A DNA stretch of 17,425 bases from contig JBEHWX010000118.1 in assembly GCA_048498995.1 (NCBI GenBank), positions 1 to 17,425 of the forward strand, given 5' to 3'. The translations under genes and the position numbers were made by a program. The first letter of the stretch is position 1. The number at the start of each line of letters is the position of its first letter. Positions 1 through 7,017 of this stretch are shown in pieces. Under the pieces are notes generated by a model. That model was not told where the DNA came from. It ran no database searches and saw only the letters and a program-made list of their open reading frames with translations. The stretch comes from JBEHWX01 sp048498995 (GTDB lineage Bacteria; Bacteroidota; Ignavibacteria; OLB7).

Positions 1-47
1 CCGACAATACTCGAAAGCGTCCCCCAATCAGAGATTGAGGCGCCGCT

Positions 48-62
48 TTGATATCGTATCAA
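48..62. promoter_or_regulatory. Short palindrome upstream of dnaX
   Basis: TTGATA-TCG-TATCAA is a perfect 6-3-6 inverted repeat about 60 bp before the dnaX start. A second one (CAATC-AGA-GATTG) lies at 25-37. They could be operator half-sites or small hairpins in the leader. No regulator can be named, and short palindromes arise by chance, so confidence is low. Confidence 0.25.
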
Positions 63-100
63 CCATCTCCCTCCCTTCCCCCTACCCTCCGGTCCCGGAA

Positions 101-119
101 TCTTCCTACCTTTGGAAGA
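101..119 (+). promoter_or_regulatory. Hairpin covering the putative dnaX ribosome binding site
   Basis: TCTTCC (101-106) pairs perfectly with GGAAGA (114-119) across a 7-nt loop. The right arm holds GGAAG, the only Shine-Dalgarno-like sequence before the ATG at 122. It sits very close to the start (3 nt between GGAAG and ATG), so it is a weak site and may not be used. If it is used, the hairpin would hide it and lower translation. Confidence 0.3.
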
Positions 120-121
120 CT

Positions 122-2215
122 ATGGCAGATCAGCAGGAATACCAGGTAACAGCACGCAAGTGGCGCCCGGCCGAGTTCGAGTCGGTCGTCGGTCAGGAGC
201 ACGTCACCCAGACCCTCCGGAACGCGATCCGGAGCGGACGGGTGCATCACGCCTACCTCTTCAGCGGCCCCCGCGGCGTCGGCAAAACGACCACGGCCCG
301 CATCCTCGCCAAGGCGCTCAACTGCCTGAACCTCGGCCCCGATGCCGAGCCCTGCAACGTCTGCGATTCCTGCCGCTCGATCGTCGAGGGACGCTCGATG
401 GATGTCGTCGAGATCGACGGCGCCTCGAACAACTCCGTCGAGGACGTCAGGAAGCTCCGGGAGAACGCCAAGTACCCGCCGGTGAGCGGACGCTACAAGC
501 TCTACATCATCGACGAGGTCCACATGCTCTCCGGCTCGGCGTTCAACGCCCTGCTGAAGACGCTCGAGGAGCCGCCGAAGCACCTGGTGTTCGTCTTCGC
601 CACGACCGAGCCGCACAAGGTTCCGCCGACCATTCTCTCCCGCGTCCAGCGCTTCGATTTCCGCCGGATGCAGATCACCGATATCGTCTCGCGCCTGGCC
701 TACATCGCCTCCCGCGAAGGGTTCACGGTGGATGAGGACGCGCTGATCGTGATCGCCAAGAAGGCCGACGGATCGATGCGCGACTCGCAGTCGATCTTCG
801 ATCAGGTGATCTCCTTCTGCGGCACCAGCGTCGGCTACGCGCAGGTGAACGAGGCGCTGAACGTGATCGACCAGGGCTTCTTCTTCCGGGTCACCGACAT
901 GATGCGGAGCCACGATCCGGCCGATGCCTTCGCGATCGTGGAGGAGATCATGAGGATCGGCTACGATTCGCAGGAGTTCCTGATCGGCCTGGCCGAGCAT
1001 GTCCGGAACTATCTCACCGTGCTGACCACCGGATCGACCCGACTGATCGAGACGGCGAAGGTCTACCTGGACCGCTACGCCGAGGAGTCGCGGATCATGC
1101 AGCAGGGGGATCTGATCCGGGCGCTGAACCTGACGCTCCAGGCGCAGGGGCAGATCCGGAGCGCATCGCAGCCGAGGCTCCGGCTGGAGCTGCTGCTGAC
1201 GCAGCTGGCGACGATGGACTCGACGGTGCTGCTGACCGAGCTGCTCCAGAAGATCGACCGGATGGGAGAAGGAGGTGCTGCCTCCTCCCCCACGCCGCAG
1301 ATGGCCGTTCCGGCCAGCGTGGCGCAGCGGACCGCGCCGGTGGGCGCCGTCAGGGGACCGGCCGCTCCCACTCCCGATGCTCCCTCTCCCCGCCCCGAAC
1401 CAGGCAATCCCGACGCGGGCCGTCCCGACATGGGCCGTCCCGACACGGGCCGTCCCGACATGGGCCGTCCCGACACGGGCCGTCCCGAGGCGGGGAGCTA
1501 CGATGCCGCGCGCTCCGATGCCGGGGCGCCGGACCTGGGGCTGAGCGCTCCGGCGCAGCAGGTGCGGGAGACGCCCCGCGAGTACGCCCCGCCGGCTCCC
1601 TCAGACGCCGACGCTCCCCCGCCCGACCGGAGCGCGCGGGAAGCACCCTCCCGTGAGATCGGCACCAAGCGCGATCCGAAGGATTTTGCCAGCTTCCCCA
1701 CCAAGCCCCCGGCCGGCTCGACGCCGCGCGCCGCCTACGCCAACGGCAACGTGGCGACCGCGGAGATGACGTCGGTGCTCAACTCCACGATGATGGGGCC
1801 GGACGGCGTGGCCAGCGGCGTTCCGATGTCGGGACGCAACGGTGACGGCACCACGGCGATGCCGATCGAGGATGTGCAGCGGCGGTGGGCGGAGTTCACC
1901 GAGCAGTTCGACGACAAGAAGAGTCTGGCGGTGCCGCTCCGCGCGGCGCAGCCGGCGGAGATCCGTGGTGGACTGCTCCGGCTCTACACCGGTAGCGAGG
2001 CCGAGCGGAGTCTGCTGCTGCGCGGCCGTGAGCTGATCGACGAGCGCCTTCGCTCCTTCTACGGCGTTCCCCTCTCGTTCGAGGTGGTGATCGGCGCGGC
2101 TCCGATGCCGATGCCGGCCGAGCTCTCGGCGCCGGCCCCCGCCATCCGCGCCGAGCACATGGAGCATCCCTTCATCAAGGGGCTCGTCGAGAAACTCGGA
2201 GCCAGCGCGATCTGA
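122..2215 (+). CDS. dnaX: DNA polymerase III subunit gamma/tau (DnaX)
   Basis: This is the ATPase subunit of the replicative clamp loader, 697 residues long. Visible from the N-terminus: conserved ARKWRPAEFESVVGQEHV; Walker A GPRGVGKT at 49-56; four zinc-binding cysteines at 68, 78, 81 and 84; Walker B LYIIDEVHML at about 127-136; sensor 1 FATTE at 159-163; and the SR arginine finger at 173-174, where the usual SRC reads SRV. A collar domain follows to about residue 370. A Pro/Gly/Asp-rich linker (about 405-600) contains a GRPD(M/T) repeat. A C-terminal domain ends in HPFIKGLVEKLGASAI. The frame is open upstream to a TTG at 35, but homology begins just after the ATG at 122, so I start there. 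No A-AAA-AAG slippery site is visible, so only the full-length tau form is expected. The stop codon lies inside a repeated 26-nt element. Confidence 0.95.
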   Translation: MADQQEYQVTARKWRPAEFESVVGQEHVTQTLRNAIRSGRVHHAYLFSGPRGVGKTTTARILAKALNCLNLGPDAEPCNVCDSCRSIVEGRSMDVVEIDGASNNSVEDVRKLRENAKYPPVSGRYKLYIIDEVHMLSGSAFNALLKTLEEPPKHLVFVFATTEPHKVPPTILSRVQRFDFRRMQITDIVSRLAYIASREGFTVDEDALIVIAKKADGSMRDSQSIFDQVISFCGTSVGYAQVNEALNVIDQGFFFRVTDMMRSHDPADAFAIVEEIMRIGYDSQEFLIGLAEHVRNYLTVLTTGSTRLIETAKVYLDRYAEESRIMQQGDLIRALNLTLQAQGQIRSASQPRLRLELLLTQLATMDSTVLLTELLQKIDRMGEGGAASSPTPQMAVPASVAQRTAPVGAVRGPAAPTPDAPSPRPEPGNPDAGRPDMGRPDTGRPDMGRPDTGRPEAGSYDAARSDAGAPDLGLSAPAQQVRETPREYAPPAPSDADAPPPDRSAREAPSREIGTKRDPKDFASFPTKPPAGSTPRAAYANGNVATAEMTSVLNSTMMGPDGVASGVPMSGRNGDGTTAMPIEDVQRRWAEFTEQFDDKKSLAVPLRAAQPAEIRGGLLRLYTGSEAERSLLLRGRELIDERLRSFYGVPLSFEVVIGAAPMPMPAELSAPAPAIRAEHMEHPFIKGLVEKLGASAI
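1409..1498 (+). repeat. In-frame 15-bp minisatellite in the dnaX linker
   Basis: Six 15-bp units of the form CCCGACATGGGCCGT run in tandem; the last is degenerate. They encode PDxGR repeats from about residue 430. The variable position alternates Met, Thr, Met, Thr in units 2-5, giving a 30-bp higher-order period. Fifteen is a multiple of three, so gain or loss of units keeps the frame and only changes linker length. Confidence 0.9.
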
Positions 2216-2237
2216 AGAGAATTGAGAATTGAGAATG
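2212..2237 (+). repeat. AT-rich 26-nt direct repeat, copy 1 (contains dnaX stop codon)
   Basis: The element begins CTGAAGAGAATTGAG and ends GAATTGAGAATG. It is identical to the copy at 2277-2302, 65 bp downstream. Internally it repeats AATTGAG. Its low GC contrasts sharply with its surroundings. The TGA stop of dnaX is its second to fourth bases. I infer a dispersed intergenic repeat. Confidence 0.8.
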
Positions 2238-2276
2238 ATGAAAGCAGGGGAGCATGGTTTCGACTCGTCGATGCCC

Positions 2277-2302
2277 CTGAAGAGAATTGAGAATTGAGAA
2301 TG
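2277..2302 (+). repeat. AT-rich 26-nt direct repeat, copy 2
   Basis: This is an exact copy of the element at 2212-2237. The 39 bp between the copies contain an imperfect inverted repeat (AGGGGagCAT at 2246-2255 against ATGCCCCT at 2271-2278). A small hairpin ACCGTGA-AG-TCACGGT follows at 2307-2322. Confidence 0.8.
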
Positions 2303-2341
2303 CGGAACCGTGAAGTCACGGTGAGCATGGCTGCGGCTTTT

Positions 2342-2372
2342 GCGCCCTCACAGCGGATCGTTGTGAGGGCGC
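2342..2372 (+). terminator. Possible dnaX terminator hairpin
   Basis: GCGCCCTCAC (2342-2351) pairs perfectly with GTGAGGGCGC (2363-2372) around an 11-nt loop, about 125 bp after the dnaX stop. What follows is TTCGTTGATGG, not a clean T-run, so this may be a weak terminator, an RNA-stabilising hairpin or a palindromic repeat. Confidence 0.45.
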
Positions 2373-2548
2373 TTCGTTGATGGGGCTGAGGATGTCTCGT
2401 GATTGGTGATGCGCCATGCGGAGCGGGCGCTCCGTGGTCTCCACTTGCCGGCACGGAGCGAAGTGCGCGCCTTCAAGCATCATCGTACGGGCGGCCCCCG
2501 TGGCCGCCCCGCCGTCGGCTGCGGAGCGCACGCTGAAGACGTGCGGCC
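2373..2548. other. Gene-free, hairpin-rich spacer
   Basis: I see no credible gene here. Two strong inverted repeats stand out: CGGAGCG-GG-CGCTCCG at 2419-2434 and GGGCGGCC-CCCGT-GGCCGCCC at 2489-2509. CGGAGCG recurs near 2454 and 2522. This looks like repeat-derived sequence leading into the 14-bp array; no function can be assigned. Confidence 0.5.
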
Positions 2549-2772
2549 ACCGATGCGCGGCCACCGAAGCGCGGCTACCGATGCTCGGCTACCGATGCTC
2601 GGCTACCGATGCTCGGCTACCGATGCTCGGCTACCGATGCTCGGCCACCGATGCTCGGCTACCGATGCTCGGCTACCGATGCTCGGCTACCGATGCTCGG
2701 CTACCGATGCTCGGCTACCGATGCTCGGCTACCGATGCTCGGCTACCGATGCTCGGCCACCGATGCGCGCGA
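2549..2772. repeat. 14-bp tandem repeat array, 16 units
   Basis: The consensus unit is ACCGATGCTCGGCT. Sixteen units fit exactly in 224 bp. Units 3-14 are almost identical, differing only by a final CC instead of CT in two of them. The outer units are divergent (GCGCGGCC, GAAGCGCGGCT, GCGCGCGA). Each unit contains the mini-palindrome CCGA-TGC-TCGG. The array ends 4 bp before the stop codon of the minus-strand gene that follows. There are no spacers, so this is a minisatellite, not a CRISPR. Long open frames through it on the plus strand are artefacts of the repeat. Confidence 0.97.
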
Positions 2773-2776
2773 TCCT

Positions 2777-5700
2777 CTAGAAGAACGCCCTCACCTCGGC
2801 CTGGCCGGTGTGGATCACCCGGTTCGAGGGGGGCTGCGCGCGGCCGGTGTAGGTGACCGATGCCTGGATGTTCCCGCCGAATCGATACTCGAAGCTCGCC
2901 CGCGCTATCCATGTGGTGCCGATCGCGTAGCCCTCGGTGAGCTGGTACGGCAGCGAGAACACATCTCCTCCCTCGAGGTTCTCCCCCGTCACGTTCGTCC
3001 GCTCGATCTCCCCGCGCAGGCGCCCCCGCGTCTCGATCGAGTAGACCGCGCGGATCGCGTTCGAGCTGAGGAACGTGGTGCGCGGCAGGGTCGGGTGAAC
3101 GTCCTCGGTCGAGGTGAGCTTGAAGACCCACCCGAGCTCCAGTGACTGCTCCGGACGGTAGCTGAAATCGTTCGTGGCCGTGAGCGACGAAAGGTCGTAG
3201 GCACGGATCGAGCCGGTGTCGCTGCTCCGGAGCAGCCCGTTGTTCGTGCCGAGATCCAACTGTATACCCACGTCGATCGTCGGCTGCCAGCGGACCCGAA
3301 GGCTCCGCTCGATGGCGCTCGTCCGCTCCACGGTGTTCACCAGCCGCGTCAGGCTGCGGCGCTCCAGGTAGCGGAGCCGGAAGGAATATTCCGGGTTCGT
3401 CTCGAACAGATTGAAGTCCTGCTGCAGCAGGGAGTTGCCGGTGATCGTGGTCGAATCGCTCAGGAACTTCGAGAGGCGGAGTAGGTAGATGTCGCTCTCC
3501 CGCTCGTCCTGGCTCTTCTCCTCCAGACGGAGAAAGGTCTCCGAGGTGAGTGGGGCGAGCAGGCGTCCCAGGCCGCTTTCGGCGCCGAGGATCTTCGTCG
3601 GCTGGAGGCGCACGCGGGCGGAGGTGTGCAGGTCGATCACCGGATAGAGCCGCTCGGTCGGCAGATCGAAGCGGAGATAGTTGCCGTCTCCGGCGGTGGT
3701 GTAGCGGAACTCGTCGTCGGAGGCCACGCCGTTGCCGTCGCGGTCGATCCAGACGTACTGCCCCTGTCCGTACGGCACCTGCACGAACACGTACTGGATG
3801 CGCGCGGCCTGCTCGGTCTGCACGTCGTAGAGCGCGTCCAGGTCCAGCCCGCGATCGAACGGACTCCACCGCGTCTGCGACTTCATCAGGATCGTGTTCT
3901 TGTCCAGCCGCTGATCGGCCAGCGCCGAGGGGACCGAATCGTACTTCACCTTTCTGACGGTCAGGTCGAGGAGCGAGGTGAGCTCGCGGATGCCGAGGAG
4001 CTCGCCGTGCAGGGTAAAGCTGAGCGCGTCGCCGTCGCGGAAATAGCGGCTGGAGCCGTCGGTCGGGGCGTAGCGGACCGAGTCGTTGACGCGGTAGCGG
4101 GCGCTGGCGGTCGTGGCCATGAACGGAAGCCGGATCTGAAGATCGGGCCCGTACTCGAAGTAACGGAAGGTGCTCGGCAGCAGCGTGTCGGCCAGCGACG
4201 AGGGGCTGCGATCTTCCCGGTTCTCGAAGCCGAAGCGGAAGCCGGGGATGAACGGCCCGAGCCGGTAGCTGACGCCGCCGAACTGCTTCATCCAGCGCGC
4301 GTCGCGGCGGTAGAGCACCGAGTCGGCGGTGGTGATCAGCTCGAACGAATAGTCCGCGCTCGGCAGCAGCGTGTCGCCGGCCAGGCGCGCGGCGTAGACC
4401 TGGCGGTAGGAGCGGAAGAGGGAGCCGCGCAGCAGGGTGCCGCCGTAGGCGGAGATCTCGAGCGGACGGACCGGCAGCCAGCTCAGGCGTCCCTCCGCCT
4501 TGAAATCGTTCAGCCCGGATTCGCCGAAGAAGGTGGATGTGTTCCACTCGTTGGAGAAGTCGACGCTGCCGATCCGCTCCAGCGGCTCGAAGCCGGCGTT
4601 GATGTACTGCGCGCCGCCGGAGAAACGGATGGCGCCGATGTTCGCGCCGCCGATCGTGACCGTGTCCCGGTTGATCTCCGCGCGGGCGTTGTAGGCTCCT
4701 CCCTGCTTCTGCGCCTCGGGGAGGATGCTGAACCGGTTCAGGTTGGTGCCGCTGTAGCCCACCTCCCCGGAGATGTCCACGCCGCGGGTCGGACGGAACC
4801 GGACGCCGAGCGAGCCGATCTGGCGGAGCTGCGGCAGCGGCAGATAGACCACCGGCAGATAGCGCCCAAGCCCCTTGCCGACGTAGTTGTACTGGCCGAA
4901 GGCCACGTTCTCATAATCGCCGCGCCCGTCCGGGCCGAGCGAGAAGGTGATGTTGTAGACCGAGCTCTGATCGTCCGGCGCGTAGTGGAACACCGAGTCC
5001 GGACGGCCGTCAATCAGCGTGTCGACCCGGAGATAGGTTCCCTTGACCGAGTCGCGCCCCACGTAGCTGACGCCGCTGCGGACGGCGCGGAGCCGGTCGC
5101 CGCCGGCCGAGGCCAGCAGCGCCTTGTCCTGATCGGTCAGGGAGATGTCGATCGTCGCGTCGGGATTGTCCGCCTCGCGGATGAACCCGGCGGTGACCGA
5201 CAGAAGGCTGTCGCCGACGACGCCGGTGTTCGAGACGGCCACGAACGAGCGGGAGTACTGTCGGTCGGTATACTCGAAATCCACCGTGATGCGGTTGGCG
5301 CTGGTGATCGGGCGCCGCGTCTGGAAGAAGATCTCCCCGGTGCTGTAATCGATCACGTAGTCGTTGTTCTGACCGCGGACCATCGCCACTCCGTCGACGA
5401 AGACATGCTCGGTGCCGGCCACGACGATGATGTCCCGCTCGCCGTTCGGTCCGGTGAGGCGGTAGGGTCCCTGGTCCCGCTCGCGTCCCTGGATCTGCTG
5501 CGTGAGGAACTTGCCTGGGGAGACCGCGGCGATCACCTCGGTGGAGCCGTGCCGGCCGTAGCGGCCGATGGCGCGGACTCCCTGGAGCTTCCGGGAGAAG
5601 GCGGTGAACGTATTGGCGCCGGTGGCGCCGCCACTGGCGGCGTTGAACTTGCCGATGGTGGCGCCGACGTAGGGAGAGCGGAACTCGATGAAGATGTTGT

Positions 5701-6322
5701 CCACCTCGCGGAGCGTCTGCGTGTTCCCCTCCGGCTGGATCGGCGTCTGCTCGTCGGTCAGCGCGCCGAGCACCTCGACATCGTCGGTGATGTTGCCGGA
5801 GAACTGGAGCCGGAGTCCGCTCTGGAGGGTCAGATCCCGGTTGGAGCCGATGGTGAAGCCTCGGACGATCGATCCGGAGCGCTGGAAGTTCTTGCCGAAG
5901 ATGCTGTTGCCGCTCAGCGTGCCCGACCGCTCCTGCGCCACCTGCCGGGTGGCCCCGGTGGAGTCGACCAGGGTGACGAGCTTCCGGCGGTAATACTCCT
6001 TCGGGAGCTGGATCGGCCGGTAGCCGTAGCGGGCCGTGACGGAGTGCCCGCGGGTCGTGTCGGCCAGAAGGCGGCGGAGAAAGGGGGTCAGCCGGACCAG
6101 GCCGAATCGGGCGTCGAGCGTGAAGTCCAGCGGCGTCTGGAGCGTGTAGGCGCTGTCCAGCTGCAGTGTAAGGCTCTCCGGGACCACGAAGTCATGGGAG
6201 AGGAAGATCGTGGAATCGCCGGCCGAGAGGGGGATGGTTTCGGTCGCGCCGATCCCCTGCCCACGCGCCGCCAGGGGCGCGAGGATCAGCAGAAGGAGCA
6301 GGAGCGCGGCCGGTCGGATCAT
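2777..6322 (-). CDS. Large outer-membrane beta-barrel protein of unknown function
   Basis: The product has 1181 residues. It starts with a signal peptide, MIRPAALLLLLLILAPLAARG, and ends in AEVRAFF, a C-terminal aromatic typical of barrels inserted by the BAM machinery. Much of the chain alternates polar and hydrophobic residues, like beta strands. Residues about 148-214 include GFTIGSNRDLTLQSG and LTDEQTPIQPEGNTQ, followed by GEIFFQTRRPITSANRITVD; I associate these with large uncharacterised FCB surface proteins. An EF-hand-like loop, DRDGNGVASDDEF, lies at 860-872 and could bind calcium. The frame is open upstream to 6469, but those residues are low-complexity repeat translation, so the ATG at 6322 before the signal peptide is preferred. 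No Shine-Dalgarno is present; the upstream stretch is pyrimidine-rich. Cell-surface location is well supported; the role is unknown. Confidence 0.85.
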   Translation of the reverse strand: MIRPAALLLLLLILAPLAARGQGIGATETIPLSAGDSTIFLSHDFVVPESLTLQLDSAYTLQTPLDFTLDARFGLVRLTPFLRRLLADTTRGHSVTARYGYRPIQLPKEYYRRKLVTLVDSTGATRQVAQERSGTLSGNSIFGKNFQRSGSIVRGFTIGSNRDLTLQSGLRLQFSGNITDDVEVLGALTDEQTPIQPEGNTQTLREVDNIFIEFRSPYVGATIGKFNAASGGATGANTFTAFSRKLQGVRAIGRYGRHGSTEVIAAVSPGKFLTQQIQGRERDQGPYRLTGPNGERDIIVVAGTEHVFVDGVAMVRGQNNDYVIDYSTGEIFFQTRRPITSANRITVDFEYTDRQYSRSFVAVSNTGVVGDSLLSVTAGFIREADNPDATIDISLTDQDKALLASAGGDRLRAVRSGVSYVGRDSVKGTYLRVDTLIDGRPDSVFHYAPDDQSSVYNITFSLGPDGRGDYENVAFGQYNYVGKGLGRYLPVVYLPLPQLRQIGSLGVRFRPTRGVDISGEVGYSGTNLNRFSILPEAQKQGGAYNARAEINRDTVTIGGANIGAIRFSGGAQYINAGFEPLERIGSVDFSNEWNTSTFFGESGLNDFKAEGRLSWLPVRPLEISAYGGTLLRGSLFRSYRQVYAARLAGDTLLPSADYSFELITTADSVLYRRDARWMKQFGGVSYRLGPFIPGFRFGFENREDRSPSSLADTLLPSTFRYFEYGPDLQIRLPFMATTASARYRVNDSVRYAPTDGSSRYFRDGDALSFTLHGELLGIRELTSLLDLTVRKVKYDSVPSALADQRLDKNTILMKSQTRWSPFDRGLDLDALYDVQTEQAARIQYVFVQVPYGQGQYVWIDRDGNGVASDDEFRYTTAGDGNYLRFDLPTERLYPVIDLHTSARVRLQPTKILGAESGLGRLLAPLTSETFLRLEEKSQDERESDIYLLRLSKFLSDSTTITGNSLLQQDFNLFETNPEYSFRLRYLERRSLTRLVNTVERTSAIERSLRVRWQPTIDVGIQLDLGTNNGLLRSSDTGSIRAYDLSSLTATNDFSYRPEQSLELGWVFKLTSTEDVHPTLPRTTFLSSNAIRAVYSIETRGRLRGEIERTNVTGENLEGGDVFSLPYQLTEGYAIGTTWIARASFEYRFGGNIQASVTYTGRAQPPSNRVIHTGQAEVRAFF

Positions 6323-6430
6323 AGAGAAGGAGGAAGATCGACGCGGAAAATACGCCGCGAAAGGGGAAAAGGGTGTCGCCGGAGAGACTCGCGTGATGGA
6401 GGGAATCGGATGGCGACGTCGGAGCATGGC

Positions 6431-6482
6431 GCCGGAGCGCCGCGCCGGAGCGCCAGGCCGGAGCGCCACGCCGGAGCGCCAC
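6431..6482. repeat. 13-bp tandem repeat, 4 units
   Basis: Four units of GCCGGAGCGCCAC (last two bases GC, AG, AC, AC) run in tandem, followed by a partial unit. The array lies about 110 bp upstream of the minus-strand outer-membrane gene. It makes the upstream extension of that reading frame look like repetitive Ala/Pro/Arg protein, which argues against the longer start. Confidence 0.85.
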
Positions 6483-6515
6483 GCCCGGAAGCGGAGACGC
6501 GGGACCGTGCCGAGG

Positions 6516-6546
6516 GATCGAGCCGGGGGATCGAGCCGGGGGATCG
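6516..6546. repeat. Short 13-bp direct repeat
   Basis: GATCGAGCCGGGG occurs twice in tandem from 6516, followed by the partial copy GATCGG at 6542. It shares the 13-bp period, but not the sequence, of the array 35 bp upstream. Confidence 0.7.
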
Positions 6547-7017
6547 GTCAGGCGGCCGGAGCTTGCCGGACGGTGATGCCGGAGATCCGTGCTCGAATCC
6601 GGCGGCCTCGTGCCGGGGGATGTGGAACTCGTTCCCATGGCGGAACTTTCTCCCCGTTTCGGCGTCGATCCGCCGGTCGGCGGAATCGCGACGGAGGATG
6701 CGCGGCCAGGGGACACCCGGGGCCCGCGATCGGGGCCTGAAGCGTAAGGATCGGTGACGGCGCGCGGCGCCGGACAATCCCGGCCGGGGGCGGAAGGTCT
6801 CTTCAAATCGGAGCTCGCGCGGCCGGAAGATTATGTGGCTGTCGCGTGAAACCTTAGTTTGCGGTTTCCGTTTCAAGCGGCTTGCGCCGTGCCATAGCTC
6901 ACCCCGGCACGCGAATCGGCTCTCCGGCGGCCTCCCTTGCCGGACCTCAAGACGATAGACCAACAAACCAGACCCCCAGCGGGGATCATCTGTCTCAATC
7001 TCAATAGAGCACACACT

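Larger units (their letters stand above)
6323..7017. other. Divergent intergenic region between the outer-membrane gene and the M16 genes
   Basis: This stretch separates two divergent genes and should hold both promoters. I cannot pick a convincing promoter for either. The middle carries two short GC-rich repeats (listed separately). The right third (about 6800-7017) has lower GC, including AAACCTTAGTTTGCGG at 6849-6864 and CAACAAACCAGACC at 6961-6974, and is probably the promoter and leader of the protease genes. No small gene with a coherent protein was found. Confidence 0.5.

Noticed and set aside
35..121. TTG at 35 as the dnaX start
   Set aside because: The extra 29 residues are not DnaX-like (Pro/Ser-rich), while the ATG at 122 opens directly into the conserved N-terminus.
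122..2215. Programmed frameshift in dnaX giving a separate gamma subunit
   Set aside because: No A-AAA-AAG or similar slippery run is visible in the gene.
2216..2548. Small structured RNA such as SRP RNA downstream of dnaX
   Set aside because: Hairpins are present, but the conserved SRP loop sequences are not; the stretch is better explained by repeats and a possible terminator.
2403..3145. Overlapping open frames through the 14-bp array encoding repeats such as ATDARLPMLGYRCS
   Set aside because: All three plus frames are open only because the repeat unit has no plus-strand stop; the 42-bp protein period is just three repeat units. There is no ribosome binding site or conserved domain.
6540..6612. 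tRNA-like segment (GCTCGAATCCGGC resembling a T-loop near 6590)
   Set aside because: No matching acceptor stem, D-loop GG or anticodon stem could be built around it.
3626..6757. A very long open frame antisense to the outer-membrane gene, and similar ones opposite the proteases (8520-10568, 6319-8322) and the minus-strand cluster (11070-12356, 12338-13975)
   Set aside because: High GC and strong third-position bias keep the opposite strand free of stops. The translations are low-complexity Arg/Ala/Gly/Val/Leu with no recognisable motif, while the sense frames encode clear families.
6854..6861. Bacteroidota-type -7 promoter box (TTAGTTTG) upstream of the M16 genes
   Set aside because: The spacing is one base short of TAnnTTTG and no -33 partner is visible, so it is not listed as a promoter.
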